DNA of 64,000 nucleotides from Undibacterium piscinae (GCA_003970805.2 CP051152.1:3906001-3970000), one strand, 5' to 3'; counted from the first letter of the stretch, positions 1 through 10,519 are shown. Notes: generated by a model from the letters alone, not told the origin. Numbers and translations: made by a program.

Positions 1-677
1 ACATTTATTATGATCTGGCATATCGCAATCAGCCTTATCTATTCAAGGGCGGCGCGAACGGCGGTTTCCATGAGGCGATCGGCGATACCGTGGCCTTGTC
101 CGTCACGCCAGACTATCTCAATAAGCTAGGTTTGCTCAATGAAGTGCCGGATGCCTCGCAGGATATCGGCGTCTTGCTCAATCGCGCGCTGGAAAAAGTA
201 TCGTTTCTGCCGTTCGGCTATCTGGTGGATCAGTGGCGCTGGAAAGTCTATTCCGGTGAAGCCAAGCCACAGGACTACGATAAAGTCTGGTGGGAATTAC
301 GCGAAAAATATCAGGGTGTAAAGCGTCCGGCGGCTATGGAGGCCAATGGTTTTGATGCCGGCGCCAAATATCACGTGCCTGCCAATTCAGCGTATGCCCA
401 GTACTTTATCGCGCATATCTTGCAGTTCCAGTTCCATCGTGCGTTGTGCCGTGAGGCGGGCTATGTAGGTCCGCTCAATCGCTGCTCTATCTTTGAAGAC
501 AAAAAAGCCGGAGCGAAATATCAAGCCATGCTGACCATGGGCGCGAGCCGTCCGTGGAATGAGGCGCTCAAGGCCGTCACCGGCGAAGAGCAGATGGATG
601 CCACTGCGATCCTCGATTATTTTGCGCCGCTCAAGGTTTGGCTGGATGCGCAAAATGCGGTATTGAGTAAAGAGTAG
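1..677 (+). CDS. Peptidase M2 family (ACE-like peptidyl-dipeptidase), 3' end only
   Basis: The frame is open from base 3 to the stop at 675-677, so the gene enters from the left edge. The first visible residues, [14 protein letters not shown], directly follow what would be the HEMGH zinc motif of M2 metallopeptidases. HEAIGD follows at about residue 25 of the visible part; its glutamate is the third zinc ligand in this family. About 224 residues remain of a protein that is usually about 600 or more. The family removes C-terminal dipeptides and bacterial members are normally exported, but the signal sequence lies outside the window. A hairpin terminator follows directly. Family assignment is secure; the substrate is unknown. 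Confidence 0.9.
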   Translation, partial: IYYDLAYRNQPYLFKGGANGGFHEAIGDTVALSVTPDYLNKLGLLNEVPDASQDIGVLLNRALEKVSFLPFGYLVDQWRWKVYSGEAKPQDYDKVWWELREKYQGVKRPAAMEANGFDAGAKYHVPANSAYAQYFIAHILQFQFHRALCREAGYVGPLNRCSIFEDKKAGAKYQAMLTMGASRPWNEALKAVTGEEQMDATAILDYFAPLKVWLDAQNAVLSKE

Positions 678-700
678 GGCTGAGACTAAGTAAGTGCTGA

Positions 701-742
701 TACTAAGCGCCAGTTCATGAGCTGGCGCTTAGCGCTGTTTTT
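701..742 (+). terminator. Rho-independent terminator after the M2 peptidase
   Basis: A perfect 10 bp stem (TAAGCGCCAG at 704-713 pairing with 722-731) has an 8-base loop and is followed by GCGCTGTTTTT. It lies 24 bases after the peptidase stop. Confidence 0.8.
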
Positions 743-955
743 AGAAGTTCCCGCATGCCTGTGGCGCACTATCCATGCGCTTTTCAAGCCAGGCTGGCCT
801 GTCAGCCGCATGAGGATTGCGCCGTGGGCCTGGCCGTTTTTCATTTATGCGTCTTACTATCGAGCTTGCCCTGCCGCTTAATGCAGTCTGCGCTTGTTCT
901 CTTTGGGCTTCTGCCTATATTCTGTCAGCTCTGAATAAATCATTGCGGAGTTCTT

Positions 956-1693
956 ATGTGGCCCTATCCGAAAGTCATTGCCCATCGCGGCGGTGGCACA
1001 CTCGCTCCCGAAAATACTATTGCGGCCATGCAGTGTGGCCTCGATTTCGGCTATCGGGCGGTGGAGTTTGACGTAATGTTGTCTATGGATGGCGTGCCGG
1101 TGCTGATGCATGACCCCTTGTTTGGCCGCACCGTGCGGATAGGTGAGGCGGGCGGAGTGGCAACCACGAATGCCGCCGAGTTGTTGCAGATGGATGCCGG
1201 CAGTTGGTATTCGGAGTCCTTCATCGGCGAGAAAGTGCCTGGCTATGCGCAGGTAGTGCAGTTTTGCCAGCAACATGGCATCTGGATGAATGTGGAGATC
1301 AAGCCTGTGCCTGGCTATGAAACCCAGACCGGGCGCGTGGTGGCGCAAGTGACGCAAGCTTTGCAAACCCCCGATGCGCGTCTACCCTTGTTTTCTTCGT
1401 TTTCGTTTGATGCCTTAATGGCGGCGCAGCAACAGGCGCCTGAAATCCCGCGCGGCTATCTGCTTGATGAAATAACTCCGGATTGGCTTAGTTCGCTGCA
1501 GCAACTCGATGCGGTGGCGCTGCATACCAATCATAAGCATTTGACCCCAGAGTTGGCGCAACAGGTCAAACAAGCGGGCTATGGTTTGCTCTGTTATACG
1601 GTGAATACCCAGGAGCGTGCTGCCGAGATACGAAGTTGGGGTGTCGACGCTTTTTGCACCGACAAGATCAATTTGATCGCGCCTGATTTTTAA
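956..1693 (+). CDS. ugpQ: Glycerophosphodiester phosphodiesterase
   Basis: This cytoplasmic-type enzyme hydrolyses glycerophosphodiesters to glycerol-3-phosphate and an alcohol. The 245-residue length equals that of E. coli UgpQ, and similarity runs end to end. The GDPD motifs are visible: HRGG at residues 10-13 followed by APENT, then VEFD (E37, D39), MHDP (H52, D53), and VEIKP in the middle of the chain. The C-terminal GVDAFCTDKIN matches the closing motif of the family. There is no signal peptide. It stands alone here with no ugp transporter genes beside it. The ATG at 956 lies at the position expected from the alignment with UgpQ. Confidence 0.93.
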   Translation: MWPYPKVIAHRGGGTLAPENTIAAMQCGLDFGYRAVEFDVMLSMDGVPVLMHDPLFGRTVRIGEAGGVATTNAAELLQMDAGSWYSESFIGEKVPGYAQVVQFCQQHGIWMNVEIKPVPGYETQTGRVVAQVTQALQTPDARLPLFSSFSFDALMAAQQQAPEIPRGYLLDEITPDWLSSLQQLDAVALHTNHKHLTPELAQQVKQAGYGLLCYTVNTQERAAEIRSWGVDAFCTDKINLIAPDF

Positions 1694-1955
1694 AACCATA
1701 GCTCCATAGATCAGATCAGAGTCCAATATCGAGCTTAATAGATCGCTCAATATACATGCCTTGTTCTGCGCAATCAGGTGCTGGCGCTCTGATGCCTATC
1801 AGAGATGTTGAGTCGTTCTTGGTAAATCACACTAAAGTCACCGATTCGTGGTTTGACGCGGGTTTTGCTTTTGCGGCAGCAAAATGCAGGAAGTTATCAC
1901 GTATAATCAAAGCTTAAATCCACTATTTGCACGGCTTTTGCCCTTAAAAACACTT

Positions 1956-4568
1956 ATGAACTCGTCAGAAATCCGCGATAAATTTCTTAAATTTTTTGAA
2001 TCCAAGGGACATAACATCGTCCGCTCATCTAGTCTGATTCCAGGTAACGATCCCACTTTATTGTTCACCAACTCCGGTATGGTGCAGTTCAAAGACGTGT
2101 TTTTGGGTCAGGATAATCGTGCCTATAGCCGTGCTACCACCTCGCAGCGCTGCGTGCGCGCCGGCGGCAAGCATAACGATCTGGAAAACGTCGGCTACAC
2201 CGCACGTCACCACACATTTTTTGAAATGCTGGGTAACTTTTCGTTTGGCGATTACTTCAAGCGTGACGCCATCCATTTTGCCTGGGAATTGCTGACCGTC
2301 GTCTATGGTTTGCCGAAAGATAAACTGACTGTCACCGTGTATCAGGAAGATGACGAAGCCTACGCGATCTGGCAAAACGAAATCGGTGTTCCCGTCGAGC
2401 GCATTATCCGCATCGGTGACAACAAGGGTGCGCGTTACGCATCGGATAATTTCTGGCAGATGGCTGATACCGGTCCTTGCGGTCCGTGCAGCGAAATTTT
2501 TTACGATCACGGCGCTGATATCTGGGGCGGTCCTCCGGGTTCTCCGGATGAAAACGGTGATCGTTTCATCGAGATCTGGAACCTGGTGTTCATGCAGTTC
2601 AATAAGGACGAGCAGGGTGTCTTGCATCCTCTGCCTAAGCCTTGCGTCGATACCGGTATGGGTCTGGAACGTATCGCGGCAGTGTTGCAAGACGTTCACT
2701 CCAACTATGAAATTGATATTTTCCAAAGCCTGATCAAGGGCGCGGCACGTGAAACCGCTTGTGCCGATCTTGGCAATAACTCCCTCAAAGTGATCGCTGA
2801 TCACATCCGTTGCGCCAGTTTCCTGATCGTTGACGGCATCATTCCGGGCAATGAAGGCCGTGGCTATGTGCTGCGCCGCATTACCCGCCGCGCTTTACGT
2901 CACGGACATAAACTGGGCCAGACCAAACCGTTTTTCTATAAGCTGGTAGCTGATCTGGTGCAGGAAATGGGCGCTGCCTATCCTGAACTGGCTGAGGCCG
3001 GCGAGCGCGTGGCGCAGGTCCTTAAGCAAGAAGAAGAGCGTTTCGGTGAAACGCTGGAACACGGCATGAAAATACTGGAAGCGGCCTTGGCCAAAGACGG
3101 TAAAAATCTTGACGGCAATACCGCATTCTCTTTGTACGATACCTATGGTTTTCCATTAGATCTGACGGCGGACATTTGCCGCGAACGCAATGTGGTGCTG
3201 GATGAAGCGGGCTTTGATGCAGCGATGGCGCATCAGAAGCAGACCGCACGTGCGGCGGGTAAATTCAAGATGGCTGCGGCGATTGAGTATAACGGCGACA
3301 AGACCAAGTTCATCGGTTACGAGCAACTCAATCACGAAAGTAAAGTCATCGCCCTGTATGTCGATGGGACGGCGGTGCAGCAGATACATGCCGGTCAGCA
3401 AGCGATCGTGGTGCTGGACGTGACCCCGTTTTATGCTGAATCCGGCGGACAGTGCGGCGATTCCGGTGTGTTGCAGACCAGCGACCATGTCTCGTTTGAG
3501 GTAGCCGATACGCAAAAAATTCAAGCTGACGTGTTCGGCCATCATGGTGTCCTGAGTCTGGGTGTGATCGCCGTTGGTCAAAGCATTACCGCTCAGGTAG
3601 CAACTGCGGTGCGTGCGCAAACCGTGCGTAATCACTCAGCGACCCATCTGATGCACAAGGCTTTGCGTGAAGTCCTGGGGGCGCATGTGGCGCAAAAAGG
3701 CTCTTTGGTCGACGCCGATAAAACCCGTTTTGACTTTAGCCATAATGCACCTGTCAGCAATGATGAAATCCGTCAGGTGGAACTTATCGTCAATCGTGAG
3801 ATCTTGGCGAACGCAGCGGCACAAGCGCAGGTCATGTCGTTTGATGACGCGGTCAAGCATGGCGCGATGGCCTTGTTCGGTGAAAAATACGGCGATGAAG
3901 TCCGTGTCCTTGATATTGGTAGTTCGCGTGAATTGTGCGGCGGTACCCATGTCTCCCGCACCGGCGACATCGGCTTGTTCAAGATCGTGGCTGAAGGCGG
4001 TATTGCCGCTGGTATCCGTCGTATCGAGGCGGTAACCGGTGAAGTGGCGTTGAGCCTGGTGCAAGACCTCGACCGTAGTGTCAAGGAAGCGGCTGCGGTA
4101 CTTAAGGCGCAACCGGAAGATCTGGCTGCGCGCATCTTGCAATCGCTGGAAAGCATGAAATCGCTGGAAAAAGAAGTGGCGGCCCTGAAATCTAAATTGG
4201 CAGGCAATCAGGGCGACGCTCTGGTGGCGCGTGCGCTTGATATCAAAGGCGTTAAAGTGCTGGCGGCAAGCCTGGATGATGTTGATGGTACCGCCTTGCG
4301 CGATACCGTGCTCAGGCTGAAAGATCAGCTCAAGAGTGCGGTGATCGTGTTGGCGTCGGTGCAAGACGGCAAAGTTAGTCTGGTGGCCGGCGTGAGCGCT
4401 GACTGTACTTCTAAAGTTAAAGCCGGTGATCTGGTCAATTTTGTCGCCCAGCAGGTCGGCGGTAAGGGCGGCGGTCGTCCGGATATGGCACAGGCTGGCG
4501 GTACTGATCCGACTAATCTGGCAAAAGCGCTGGGTGATGTTGCCGACTGGCTGACCCAACGTCTGTAA
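1956..4568 (+). CDS. alaS: Alanyl-tRNA synthetase
   Basis: This 870-residue class II synthetase charges tRNA-Ala. The frame is open from 1884, but ATG 1956 is chosen because the product then begins [19 protein letters not shown], matching the family N-terminus; the extra upstream residues are not family-like. The order is the catalytic core (motif [16 protein letters not shown] near residue 65), the tRNA-recognition region, and the editing domain with the zinc/editing site HSATH (H560, H564) and CGGTH (C661, H665). The C-Ala domain ends with [15 protein letters not shown]. No obvious strong ribosome binding site precedes the start. Hairpins follow at 4590-4616 and 4707-4744. Confidence 0.98.
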   Translation: MNSSEIRDKFLKFFESKGHNIVRSSSLIPGNDPTLLFTNSGMVQFKDVFLGQDNRAYSRATTSQRCVRAGGKHNDLENVGYTARHHTFFEMLGNFSFGDYFKRDAIHFAWELLTVVYGLPKDKLTVTVYQEDDEAYAIWQNEIGVPVERIIRIGDNKGARYASDNFWQMADTGPCGPCSEIFYDHGADIWGGPPGSPDENGDRFIEIWNLVFMQFNKDEQGVLHPLPKPCVDTGMGLERIAAVLQDVHSNYEIDIFQSLIKGAARETACADLGNNSLKVIADHIRCASFLIVDGIIPGNEGRGYVLRRITRRALRHGHKLGQTKPFFYKLVADLVQEMGAAYPELAEAGERVAQVLKQEEERFGETLEHGMKILEAALAKDGKNLDGNTAFSLYDTYGFPLDLTADICRERNVVLDEAGFDAAMAHQKQTARAAGKFKMAAAIEYNGDKTKFIGYEQLNHESKVIALYVDGTAVQQIHAGQQAIVVLDVTPFYAESGGQCGDSGVLQTSDHVSFEVADTQKIQADVFGHHGVLSLGVIAVGQSITAQVATAVRAQTVRNHSATHLMHKALREVLGAHVAQKGSLVDADKTRFDFSHNAPVSNDEIRQVELIVNREILANAAAQAQVMSFDDAVKHGAMALFGEKYGDEVRVLDIGSSRELCGGTHVSRTGDIGLFKIVAEGGIAAGIRRIEAVTGEVALSLVQDLDRSVKEAAAVLKAQPEDLAARILQSLESMKSLEKEVAALKSKLAGNQGDALVARALDIKGVKVLAASLDDVDGTALRDTVLRLKDQLKSAVIVLASVQDGKVSLVAGVSADCTSKVKAGDLVNFVAQQVGGKGGGRPDMAQAGGTDPTNLAKALGDVADWLTQRL

Positions 4569-5062
4569 GCAATTACGCTACGCATCAGCAGCTCAGCCCT
4601 TTTGTCCGGGTGAGCTTTGTTGGGTGGGCGTCTGTAATTAACAACATTTTTATGGGGGAGAGTGGAGCATAGTCGGTTACGTAAATCCTCCCGTAGATGT
4701 TGACTTAATCGCCATTGCATTTTATGTAATGGCGATTTTTTCTTCATACATGCCAGCCTGAGAACGCAACTTGCCAGATAATCTTGACGAACCTTGCAAT
4801 TTCCCATTTTTTTCGAGACGATGGGCAACGTGATTAGCTAGGAGGGGGGGGCATGATAAATGATGGTTTTATTCATTATTGTGAGCGCAAATACAACAAA
4901 AAATCATGATTTTCACTAACTTAGTGCAAATGTATTGCCAATAAATTACGCCTATATTTTAATTTTGTTGCGACGCACCATGCCAGTGATTTTTTCCGGT
5001 AGAATTAGTCATAGTTGTTTTCGAAATTTGTTTCTCCTATTTTTCTCATTACTGGAAAAATC
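4569..5062. other. Intergenic region between alaS and the TusA-like gene
   Basis: There is no convincing gene here. It contains a hairpin just after alaS (AGCTCA at 4590-4595 pairing with 4611-4616, with a short G/C extension and a weak U tract) and a much stronger terminator at 4707-4744. An AT-rich stretch at about 4850-5050 probably carries the promoter for the TusA-like gene. A short transcript between the two hairpins is possible but unsupported. Confidence 0.5.
4707..4744 (+). terminator. Strong Rho-independent terminator
   Basis: The stem AATCGCCATT (4707-4716) pairs with 4728-4737 and is extended by three more pairs around a short loop. The run TTTTTTCTT follows. It is oriented for the + strand, about 140 bases after alaS. 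Confidence 0.85.
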
Positions 5063-5290
5063 ATGCAATTCAATAAAGAGTTGGACGCACGTGGTCTTAA
5101 TTGTCCTCTTCCGATTTTAAAAACGAAGAAGGCGCTCGCTGACATGATCACCGGTGAAGTGTTGCGCGTGGTCGCCACTGATCCAGGTTCTGTCCGTGAT
5201 TTCAAGGCATTTTCTAAACAAACAGGGAACGAATTGCTATCGCATTTAGAAAACAGCAAAGAATTCGAGTATTTTATTAAGCGCAAATAA
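5063..5290 (+). CDS. TusA/SirA family sulfur-carrier protein
   Basis: This 75-residue protein carries the family signature ARGLNCPLPILKTKKAL. The cysteine in the CPxP motif (C13) is the residue that carries persulfide sulfur in TusA. The start is ATG 5063, where MQFNKELDARGLNCP matches the family; an in-frame extension from 5015 adds an unrelated hydrophobic stretch. TusA itself serves tRNA 2-thiouridine synthesis, while paralogues serve other sulfur transfers. Nothing here tells which, as no tus or sulfur-oxidation genes are adjacent. The gene is a single unit with its own terminator 73 bases downstream. Confidence 0.9.
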   Translation: MQFNKELDARGLNCPLPILKTKKALADMITGEVLRVVATDPGSVRDFKAFSKQTGNELLSHLENSKEFEYFIKRK

Positions 5291-5362
5291 GCTCAAGTAA
5301 AAGGACATTAGTAGTGAGTCAGTTCTGCTCCGCAGTTGTGTTCAAGCCTTGTTACTTTAGTT

Positions 5363-5398
5363 AAAAAACCCTCAAAGGATCTTTGAGGGTTTTTTTTT
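5363..5398 (+). terminator. Rho-independent terminator after the TusA-like gene
   Basis: AAACCCTCAAAG (about 5366-5377) pairs with CTTTGAGGGTTT after a 3-base loop, followed by eight or more T. The A run on the left could let it act on the other strand too. Confidence 0.92.
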
Positions 5399-5500
5399 GG
5401 GCGGAACGTAATGAGTGCCGCATGATGGCGTCTCAGCACTGCTCGTATTAGGTATGGTGCTCTACTATCAATATGGCACTAAACGAACGATCGTGCTAAA

Positions 5501-5532
5501 TTGTGCGATGAGTGTCTATTTCGTTTTATAAT
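5501..5532 (+). promoter_or_regulatory. Possible sigma-70 promoter for etfB
   Basis: There is an exact TATAAT at 5527-5532 with a weak -35 region (TTGTGC or TGCGAT, starting at 5501 or 5504). It lies about 120 bases before etfB in an otherwise empty 250-base spacer. Confidence 0.35.
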
Positions 5533-5650
5533 CGACTGGTTTACGTTTACGTCAATTAGTGGTTTTAGCAACATCAGCAGCATTAGTAATTATATGTATC
5601 GGTTTGCATCATCATCTCAGTTTAAATAATCGCTCAGTAAAGGCCTAATT

Positions 5651-6403
5651 ATGAAAGTCCTGGTACCAGTCAAACGTGTGGTCGACTATAACGTCAAAGT
5701 CCGCGTGAAATCCGATGGCACTGGCGTTGATATCGCCAACGTCAAAATGTCGATGAACCCTTTCGATGAAATCGCTATCGAAGAAGCTACCCGTCTGAAA
5801 GAGGCTGGTGTAGTGACTGAAGTAGTTGCCGTATCTTGCGGCGTCGCACAATGCCAGGAAACGCTGCGCACTGCGATGGCAATCGGTGCCGACCGCGGTA
5901 TTCTGGTAGAGACAGATGTCGAATTGCAACCACTGGCAGTGGCAAAATTGCTCAAGGCCTTGGCTGATAAAGAGCAACCGCAACTGATTATTCTGGGTAA
6001 GCAGGCAATTGATGATGATTGCAACCAGACTGGTCAAATGCTGGCAGCCTTGCTGGGCTGGCCACAAGCGACGTTCGCGTCGAAAGTAAGCATTGCCGAT
6101 GGCAAAGCTATCGTCACCCGTGAAGTTGACGGTGGTCTGGAAACCTTGAGTTTGACATTGCCAGCGATCATCACTACCGATCTGCGTTTGAATGAGCCAC
6201 GTTATGTGACTTTGCCTAACATCATGAAGGCCAAGAAAAAGCAACTTGACAACGTCAAGCCTGCTGATCTGGGTGTGGATGTCGCTTCCCGCGTGAAGAC
6301 TCTGAAAGTGGTTGAGCCTGCCAAGCGCTCTGCCGGTATCAAGGTGCCTGACGTGGCGACGCTGGTTGCGAAATTGCGCGGCGAAGCCAAAGTCATCGCT
6401 TAA
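5651..6403 (+). CDS. etfB: Electron transfer flavoprotein beta subunit
   Basis: This 250-residue ETF beta subunit forms a heterodimer with EtfA that carries electrons from acyl-CoA dehydrogenases to ETF-ubiquinone oxidoreductase. The N-terminus [20 protein letters not shown] and the block [20 protein letters not shown] are family hallmarks. The segment [20 protein letters not shown] matches the AMP/recognition region, and [14 protein letters not shown] is the loop through which ETF beta contacts partner dehydrogenases. It is first in the order etfB-etfA-acyl-CoA dehydrogenase, with 86 bases to etfA. Confidence 0.97.
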   Translation: MKVLVPVKRVVDYNVKVRVKSDGTGVDIANVKMSMNPFDEIAIEEATRLKEAGVVTEVVAVSCGVAQCQETLRTAMAIGADRGILVETDVELQPLAVAKLLKALADKEQPQLIILGKQAIDDDCNQTGQMLAALLGWPQATFASKVSIADGKAIVTREVDGGLETLSLTLPAIITTDLRLNEPRYVTLPNIMKAKKKQLDNVKPADLGVDVASRVKTLKVVEPAKRSAGIKVPDVATLVAKLRGEAKVIA

Positions 6404-6489
6404 TTCGTCGGTCTTTAGGCCCAGGTAAAATTTTAAGAATAATCCCGGTGGAAGATATAGATTCTTTTGCCGACTAAGTGGAAAACATC

Positions 6490-7421
6490 ATGACTACACT
6501 CGTCATCGCTGAACACGACAACGCTAGCCTCAAAGGCAGCACTCTCAACACCATTACTGCTGCAGTTAAATGCGGTGGTGATGTTCATGTACTGGTAGCC
6601 GGCCACAATGCTGCCGCTGCTGCGCAAGCGGCATCCCAGGTTGCTGGCGTCAGCAAGGTTTTGTTGGCTGAAGCTGCTTATTTCGCTGAAGGTCTGGCGG
6701 AAAATGTCGCTGAACAAGTCCTGGCAATTGCTGCTGCCTACAGCCACATTCTGGCTCCGGCAACCGCCTACGGCAAAAACATTTTGCCACGCGTTGCGGC
6801 CAAACTTGACGTCTCACACAAATTTCGGAAATCACAAAAGTTGATTCCCCTGACACGTTTGAACGTCCTATCTACGCCGGTAATGCTATCGCTACCGTTC
6901 AGTCTACTGATGCGGTAAAAGTCATTACCGTGCGTAGCACCGGCTTTGATGCTGCCGCAACTGGTGGTTCCGCTGCGGTTGAAAGCATTGCTGCGGTTGC
7001 TGATATCGGTAAGTCTGCGTTTATCTCGCGTGAAGTGGCCAAATCGGATCGTCCTGAATTGACGGCCGCTAAAGTCATCGTTTCCGGTGGCCGTGGTATG
7101 GGTTCGGGCGAGGCGTTCAAATTGCTTGAGCCTTTGGCTGATAAGCTCGGTGCGGCTATGGGTGCATCCCGTGCTGCGGTCGATGCCGGCTATGTGCCAA
7201 ATGACTGGCAAGTTGGTCAAACCGGTAAGATCGTTGCTCCTCAGCTGTATATCGCTGTTGGTATTTCAGGCGCGATTCAGCATCTGGCGGGTATGAAAGA
7301 TTCAAAGACTATCGTCGCCATCAATAAAGATCCTGAAGCGCCGATCTTCTCGGTTGCTGATTATGGCATCGTCGGCGATCTGTTTGACATCGTGCCGCAA
7401 CTGATAGCTGAGCTGGGTTAA
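6490..7421 (+). pseudogene. etfA: Electron transfer flavoprotein alpha subunit, frameshifted
   Basis: The gene starts at ATG 6490 (MTTLVIAEHDN) and reads normally to about residue 110, through [16 protein letters not shown]. At CACACA (6815-6820) the frame is lost. Removing two bases restores [20 protein letters not shown] and the rest of EtfA in the other frame, through the FAD-binding C-terminus ([39 protein letters not shown]). In the given sequence the first frame stops at 6918, and the C-terminal half has no start of its own beyond an internal ATG at 6930. All residues are otherwise intact, so this is either a very recent CA-repeat expansion or a sequencing error. Loss of EtfA would disable the dehydrogenase next door. 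Confidence 0.9.
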
Positions 7422-7571
7422 TCGAATGCAGGGCGGATGTATGCATCTGCTTTGTGACACTTAAGATGTAAATGGGACGGGATAGGCAGGTTTGTCGTGT
7501 GACTGACAGAGTTAATTCTGCGGTTCTGGCATGATCCTGTTGATCCTGTCCTTTATTTTTTGGAGTTAAGA

Positions 7572-9362
7572 ATGAGCTACGTCGCGCCTTTGAAAGACAT
7601 GTTGTTTGTCATTAACGAGTTGGCAGGTCTGGCTGCAGTCAATGCATTGCCAGGTTGTGAAGATGCTACCCCGGAAACCGTGGAAGCGGTGCTGGAAGAA
7701 AATGCAAAATTTACCGGTGAAGTTGTTGCGCCGCTGAACTGGGCTGGCGATCAAGCTCCAAGTCACTGGAAAGACGGCCAGGTATTTACTACCAAGGGCT
7801 TTAAGGAAGCCTTCAAGATGTTTGCGGAAGCCGGTTGGCAGGGTGTGCAGCATCCTACCGAATTCGGTGGTCAGGGCTTGCCTAAGCTGGTGGCTACGCC
7901 ATGTATTGAAATGTTGAACTCGGCCAATGTCTCTTTCGCCTTGTGCCCGTTATTGAGTGATGGTGCGATTGAAGCCTTGTTGACAGCAGGCGGTGATGCG
8001 CAAAAACAAGTTTATCTGGAAAAACTGATTTCCGGTCAGTGGACTGGTAGTATGAATCTGACCGAGCCACAGGCTGGTTCTGATCTGGCGATGGTGCGTA
8101 GCCGTGCCGTGCCTCAGGATGATGGGACTTACAAGGTCTTCGGCACCAAGATTTTCATTACCTACGGTGAACACGATATGACGGAAAATATCGTCCATCT
8201 GGTGTTGGCGCGCACGCCTGACGCACCGGAAGGCGTGAAGGGTATTTCCCTGTTCATCGTTCCTAAATTTTTGGTCAATGCCGATGGTTCACTGGGTGAG
8301 CGCAATGACGTCCATTGCGTTTCTATCGAGCATAAGCTGGGTATCAAGGCGAGTCCGACTGCCGTTTTGCAATTTGGCGATAATGGCGGCGCCATCGGTA
8401 CTTTGGTCGGCCAGGAAAACCGCGGGCTGGAATACATGTTCATCATGATGAACGCGGCGCGTTTTGGCGTGGGCTTGCAAGGTATCGGCGTTGCCGAGCG
8501 TGCTTATCAGAAGGCGGTCAGTTACGCCAAGGATCGCGTGCAATCGCGTGACTTGAGTGGCTCCGCCGGTCCTGTGACTATCATTCATCATCCTGATGTG
8601 CGCCGTATGCTGATGTCCATGCGTGCCCAGATCGAAGGCGCGCGCGCCTTGGCGTATGTCGCTGCCGGACTGAGTGATACTGCGCACCATCATGCTGACG
8701 AGGCAACTCGCAAGCTCAGCCAGGCTAGCTATGAATATCTGGTGCCTATCGTTAAAGGCTGGTCAACAGAAATGTCGCTGGATGTAACTTCTACCGGCGT
8801 GCAGGTGCATGGCGGTATGGGTTTCATTGAGGAGACTGGTGCCGCCCAGCATTATCGTGACGCTAAAATTCTGACAATTTACGAAGGAACTACCGCCATT
8901 CAGGCCAATGATCTGGTTGGTCGTAAGACTGCGCGTGATGCTGGCGCCACTGCAAAATTGCTGATCGCTCAGGTGCGTGCCACTGAGGCGGAGTTGGCGA
9001 ATAGCTCATCGGCGGATCTGCAGGCGATCGGACGTCAGTTGGCGGCCGGTTCCGTTGCTTTGGAAGATGTGGTGAATTTTGTTGTCGCTAACTTCAAGGT
9101 GGATATTAAAGCGGTGTTTGCCGGTAGTGTGCCTTACCTGAAGTTGGCTGGTTTGGTGTTGGGTGGTTGGCAGATGGCGCGTGCCGCCTTGATCGCGGAA
9201 CAGAAGTTGCAGGCTGATGACGGTGATGCTGGTTTCTACAAGGCAAAGATCACCACTGCGCGCTTCTTCGGTGATCATTTATTGTCGGCTGCACACGGTT
9301 TGCGTTCATCCATCATTGATGGTAGCGCCGGAGTGTTGGCAATGAGCGAAGATCAATTCTGA
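7572..9362 (+). CDS. Acyl-CoA dehydrogenase, long (about 600 aa) type
   Basis: This 596-residue flavoenzyme performs alpha-beta dehydrogenation of an acyl-CoA and passes electrons to ETF, whose genes precede it. The start is ATG 7572 behind TGGAG at 7561-7565; the frame can be extended to a TTG at 7560. The N-terminal helical domain is followed by the FAD/substrate block (MNLTEPQAGSDLAMVRSRA), a C-terminal four-helix domain with GVQVHGGMGFIEET, and YEGTTAIQANDLVGRK, whose glutamate is the expected catalytic base. An extra C-terminal domain of about 120 residues places it with the DmdC-like long dehydrogenases rather than the 380-residue type. The exact substrate cannot be read from the sequence. 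Confidence 0.93.
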   Translation: MSYVAPLKDMLFVINELAGLAAVNALPGCEDATPETVEAVLEENAKFTGEVVAPLNWAGDQAPSHWKDGQVFTTKGFKEAFKMFAEAGWQGVQHPTEFGGQGLPKLVATPCIEMLNSANVSFALCPLLSDGAIEALLTAGGDAQKQVYLEKLISGQWTGSMNLTEPQAGSDLAMVRSRAVPQDDGTYKVFGTKIFITYGEHDMTENIVHLVLARTPDAPEGVKGISLFIVPKFLVNADGSLGERNDVHCVSIEHKLGIKASPTAVLQFGDNGGAIGTLVGQENRGLEYMFIMMNAARFGVGLQGIGVAERAYQKAVSYAKDRVQSRDLSGSAGPVTIIHHPDVRRMLMSMRAQIEGARALAYVAAGLSDTAHHHADEATRKLSQASYEYLVPIVKGWSTEMSLDVTSTGVQVHGGMGFIEETGAAQHYRDAKILTIYEGTTAIQANDLVGRKTARDAGATAKLLIAQVRATEAELANSSSADLQAIGRQLAAGSVALEDVVNFVVANFKVDIKAVFAGSVPYLKLAGLVLGGWQMARAALIAEQKLQADDGDAGFYKAKITTARFFGDHLLSAAHGLRSSIIDGSAGVLAMSEDQF

Positions 9363-9380
9363 TTCTAATCCTCAGAAAAT

Positions 9381-9423
9381 AAAAAACGGCGCAAGGGTCA
9401 CTGACTCTTGCGCCGTTTTTTTA
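9381..9423. terminator. Bidirectional terminator between the acyl-CoA dehydrogenase and TM2 genes
   Basis: AAAAAACGGCGCAAG (9381-9395) pairs with CTTGCGCCGTTTTTT after a short loop. There is a T run on the right and an A run on the left, so it can end both the + strand dehydrogenase transcript and the convergent - strand gene. Confidence 0.88.
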
Positions 9424-9487
9424 TGAGGGAGTTGCCTGATTGATAGTTCAACTATGGTTTGCTCAACGCAGCCTGGCTTAGCTTAGT

Positions 9488-9901
9488 TTAGCCGTAAGCT
9501 CCGCCCGTGTATAAAAGGTCGAAGCCGCGGGCCAGAACCGCGATCAGTGCCATTGCGCCGATTCCCATGGTCAATACCAAACTAACTGCCAGCAGCCAGC
9601 CTGTGTCGCTGTGCTGACCGGATTTTTGGTTGTATTTGGCATCCCACTTTTCATCGGCTATCAGTCCTAGTACCAATGCTTCCAGCAAGCTGGCTAAAAA
9701 TGATAATACGAATGGGCTCATGGTTGCCAGTAGTGGCAAGTTAAAGAAGTGCTTACTCAATGCCAGTGACAGGGGGAGGCTGGCCGCATGTAGCCAACCC
9801 CATTTGTCGCGGCTGCCCGCAAGGTAAAAGCGATGTATGCCTATGCTTCCCAGTGTCGAGGCCAGAAGTGAGGTGATTGCCTTATTTTTATGTTTTTGCA
9901 T
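9488..9901 (-). CDS. TM2-domain membrane protein
   Basis: This 137-residue protein opens with KNKAITSLLASTLGSIGIHR, continues FYLAGSRDKWGW, and has the typical TM2-family N-terminus, a hydrophobic hairpin with a short turn. Three or more further hydrophobic stretches follow (about 42-60, 62-80, 98-120). The family has no established biochemical role in bacteria. It is convergent with the acyl-CoA dehydrogenase and divergent from rpsP. The ORF that overlaps it on the + strand (9837-10226) has no family features and is discounted. Confidence 0.75.
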   Translation of the reverse strand: MQKHKNKAITSLLASTLGSIGIHRFYLAGSRDKWGWLHAASLPLSLALSKHFFNLPLLATMSPFVLSFLASLLEALVLGLIADEKWDAKYNQKSGQHSDTGWLLAVSLVLTMGIGAMALIAVLARGFDLLYTGGAYG

Positions 9902-10267
9902 TGAGATGCTTAGGTTGAAATGGGGTTTGTCAAAAGTTCGGATGCTAGTGTGTATTGTTGCCAGTGCTGGATTCTATCGGATTTGCCGTGAGATTATTTG
10001 TGTATCGGATAAGTGGCATGTGAGGTGTGTGGCGTGGATGCATATACGCTTGTTTTTTCCTGGGATCACAAGAGCCGGAATTTGTGGTTTCTCCGCTTTT
10101 GCCTCTCGATGGGGATGGTTTTGTTGCGTATGTGTTGCTTGCAGGAACGGATTTGGTGAATATGTCTTGAATCGGAGACGATGCTTGATGATAGTTCTTG
10201 CAGTTGTGGAGATGTGCACGTTATAATTTACGGCTTTTTCCGTCTTTAGACATTTTTTGGAAATATT
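9902..10267. other. Spacer between the TM2 gene and rpsP
   Basis: No gene is supported here. It holds the probable ribosomal-operon promoter at 10198-10227 and presumably the promoter of the divergent TM2 gene. Confidence 0.5.
10198..10227 (+). promoter_or_regulatory. Probable sigma-70 promoter of the rpsP operon
   Basis: TTGCAG (10198-10203), an 18-base spacer and an exact TATAAT (10222-10227) lie 40 bases before rpsP. Confidence 0.65.
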
Positions 10268-10519
10268 ATGGTCGTTATTCGTTTGGCTCGTGGTGGTGCA
10301 AAAAAGCGCCCTTTTTACAATATCGTTGCAACTGATTCCCGTAATCGTCGCGATGGTCGTTTTATTGAACGTATCGGTTTTTACAATCCGGTAGCAACTG
10401 GCAATGCTGAGACAGTTCGTGTCGCAGCTGATCGCCTGGCATACTGGCAAGGCGTAGGCGCACAATTGTCGCCGGCTGTTGCTCGTTTGGTTGCTCAGTC
10501 TAACAAAGCAGCGGCTTAA
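10268..10519 (+). CDS. rpsP: 30S ribosomal protein S16
   Basis: This 83-residue small-subunit protein assembles onto 16S rRNA. It starts [20 protein letters not shown] and contains [14 protein letters not shown], both diagnostic, and the length is normal. It is first gene of the conserved rpsP-rimM-trmD-rplS operon, 40 bases after a good promoter, and 13 bases before rimM. Confidence 0.98.
   Translation: MVVIRLARGGAKKRPFYNIVATDSRNRRDGRFIERIGFYNPVATGNAETVRVAADRLAYWQGVGAQLSPAVARLVAQSNKAAA

Noticed and set aside
2058..4559. Long - strand ORFs (248 and 307 codons) opposite alaS
   Set aside because: They lie wholly antisense to a full-length, well-conserved alaS and show no protein-family motifs.
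4935..5120. Small ORF before the TusA-like gene
   Set aside because: Overlaps the start of the TusA-like gene in another frame, and no motif supports it.
9837..10226. + strand ORF of 129 codons upstream of rpsP
   Set aside because: It overlaps the TM2 gene and the rpsP promoter, has no motifs, and its composition is unlike a protein.
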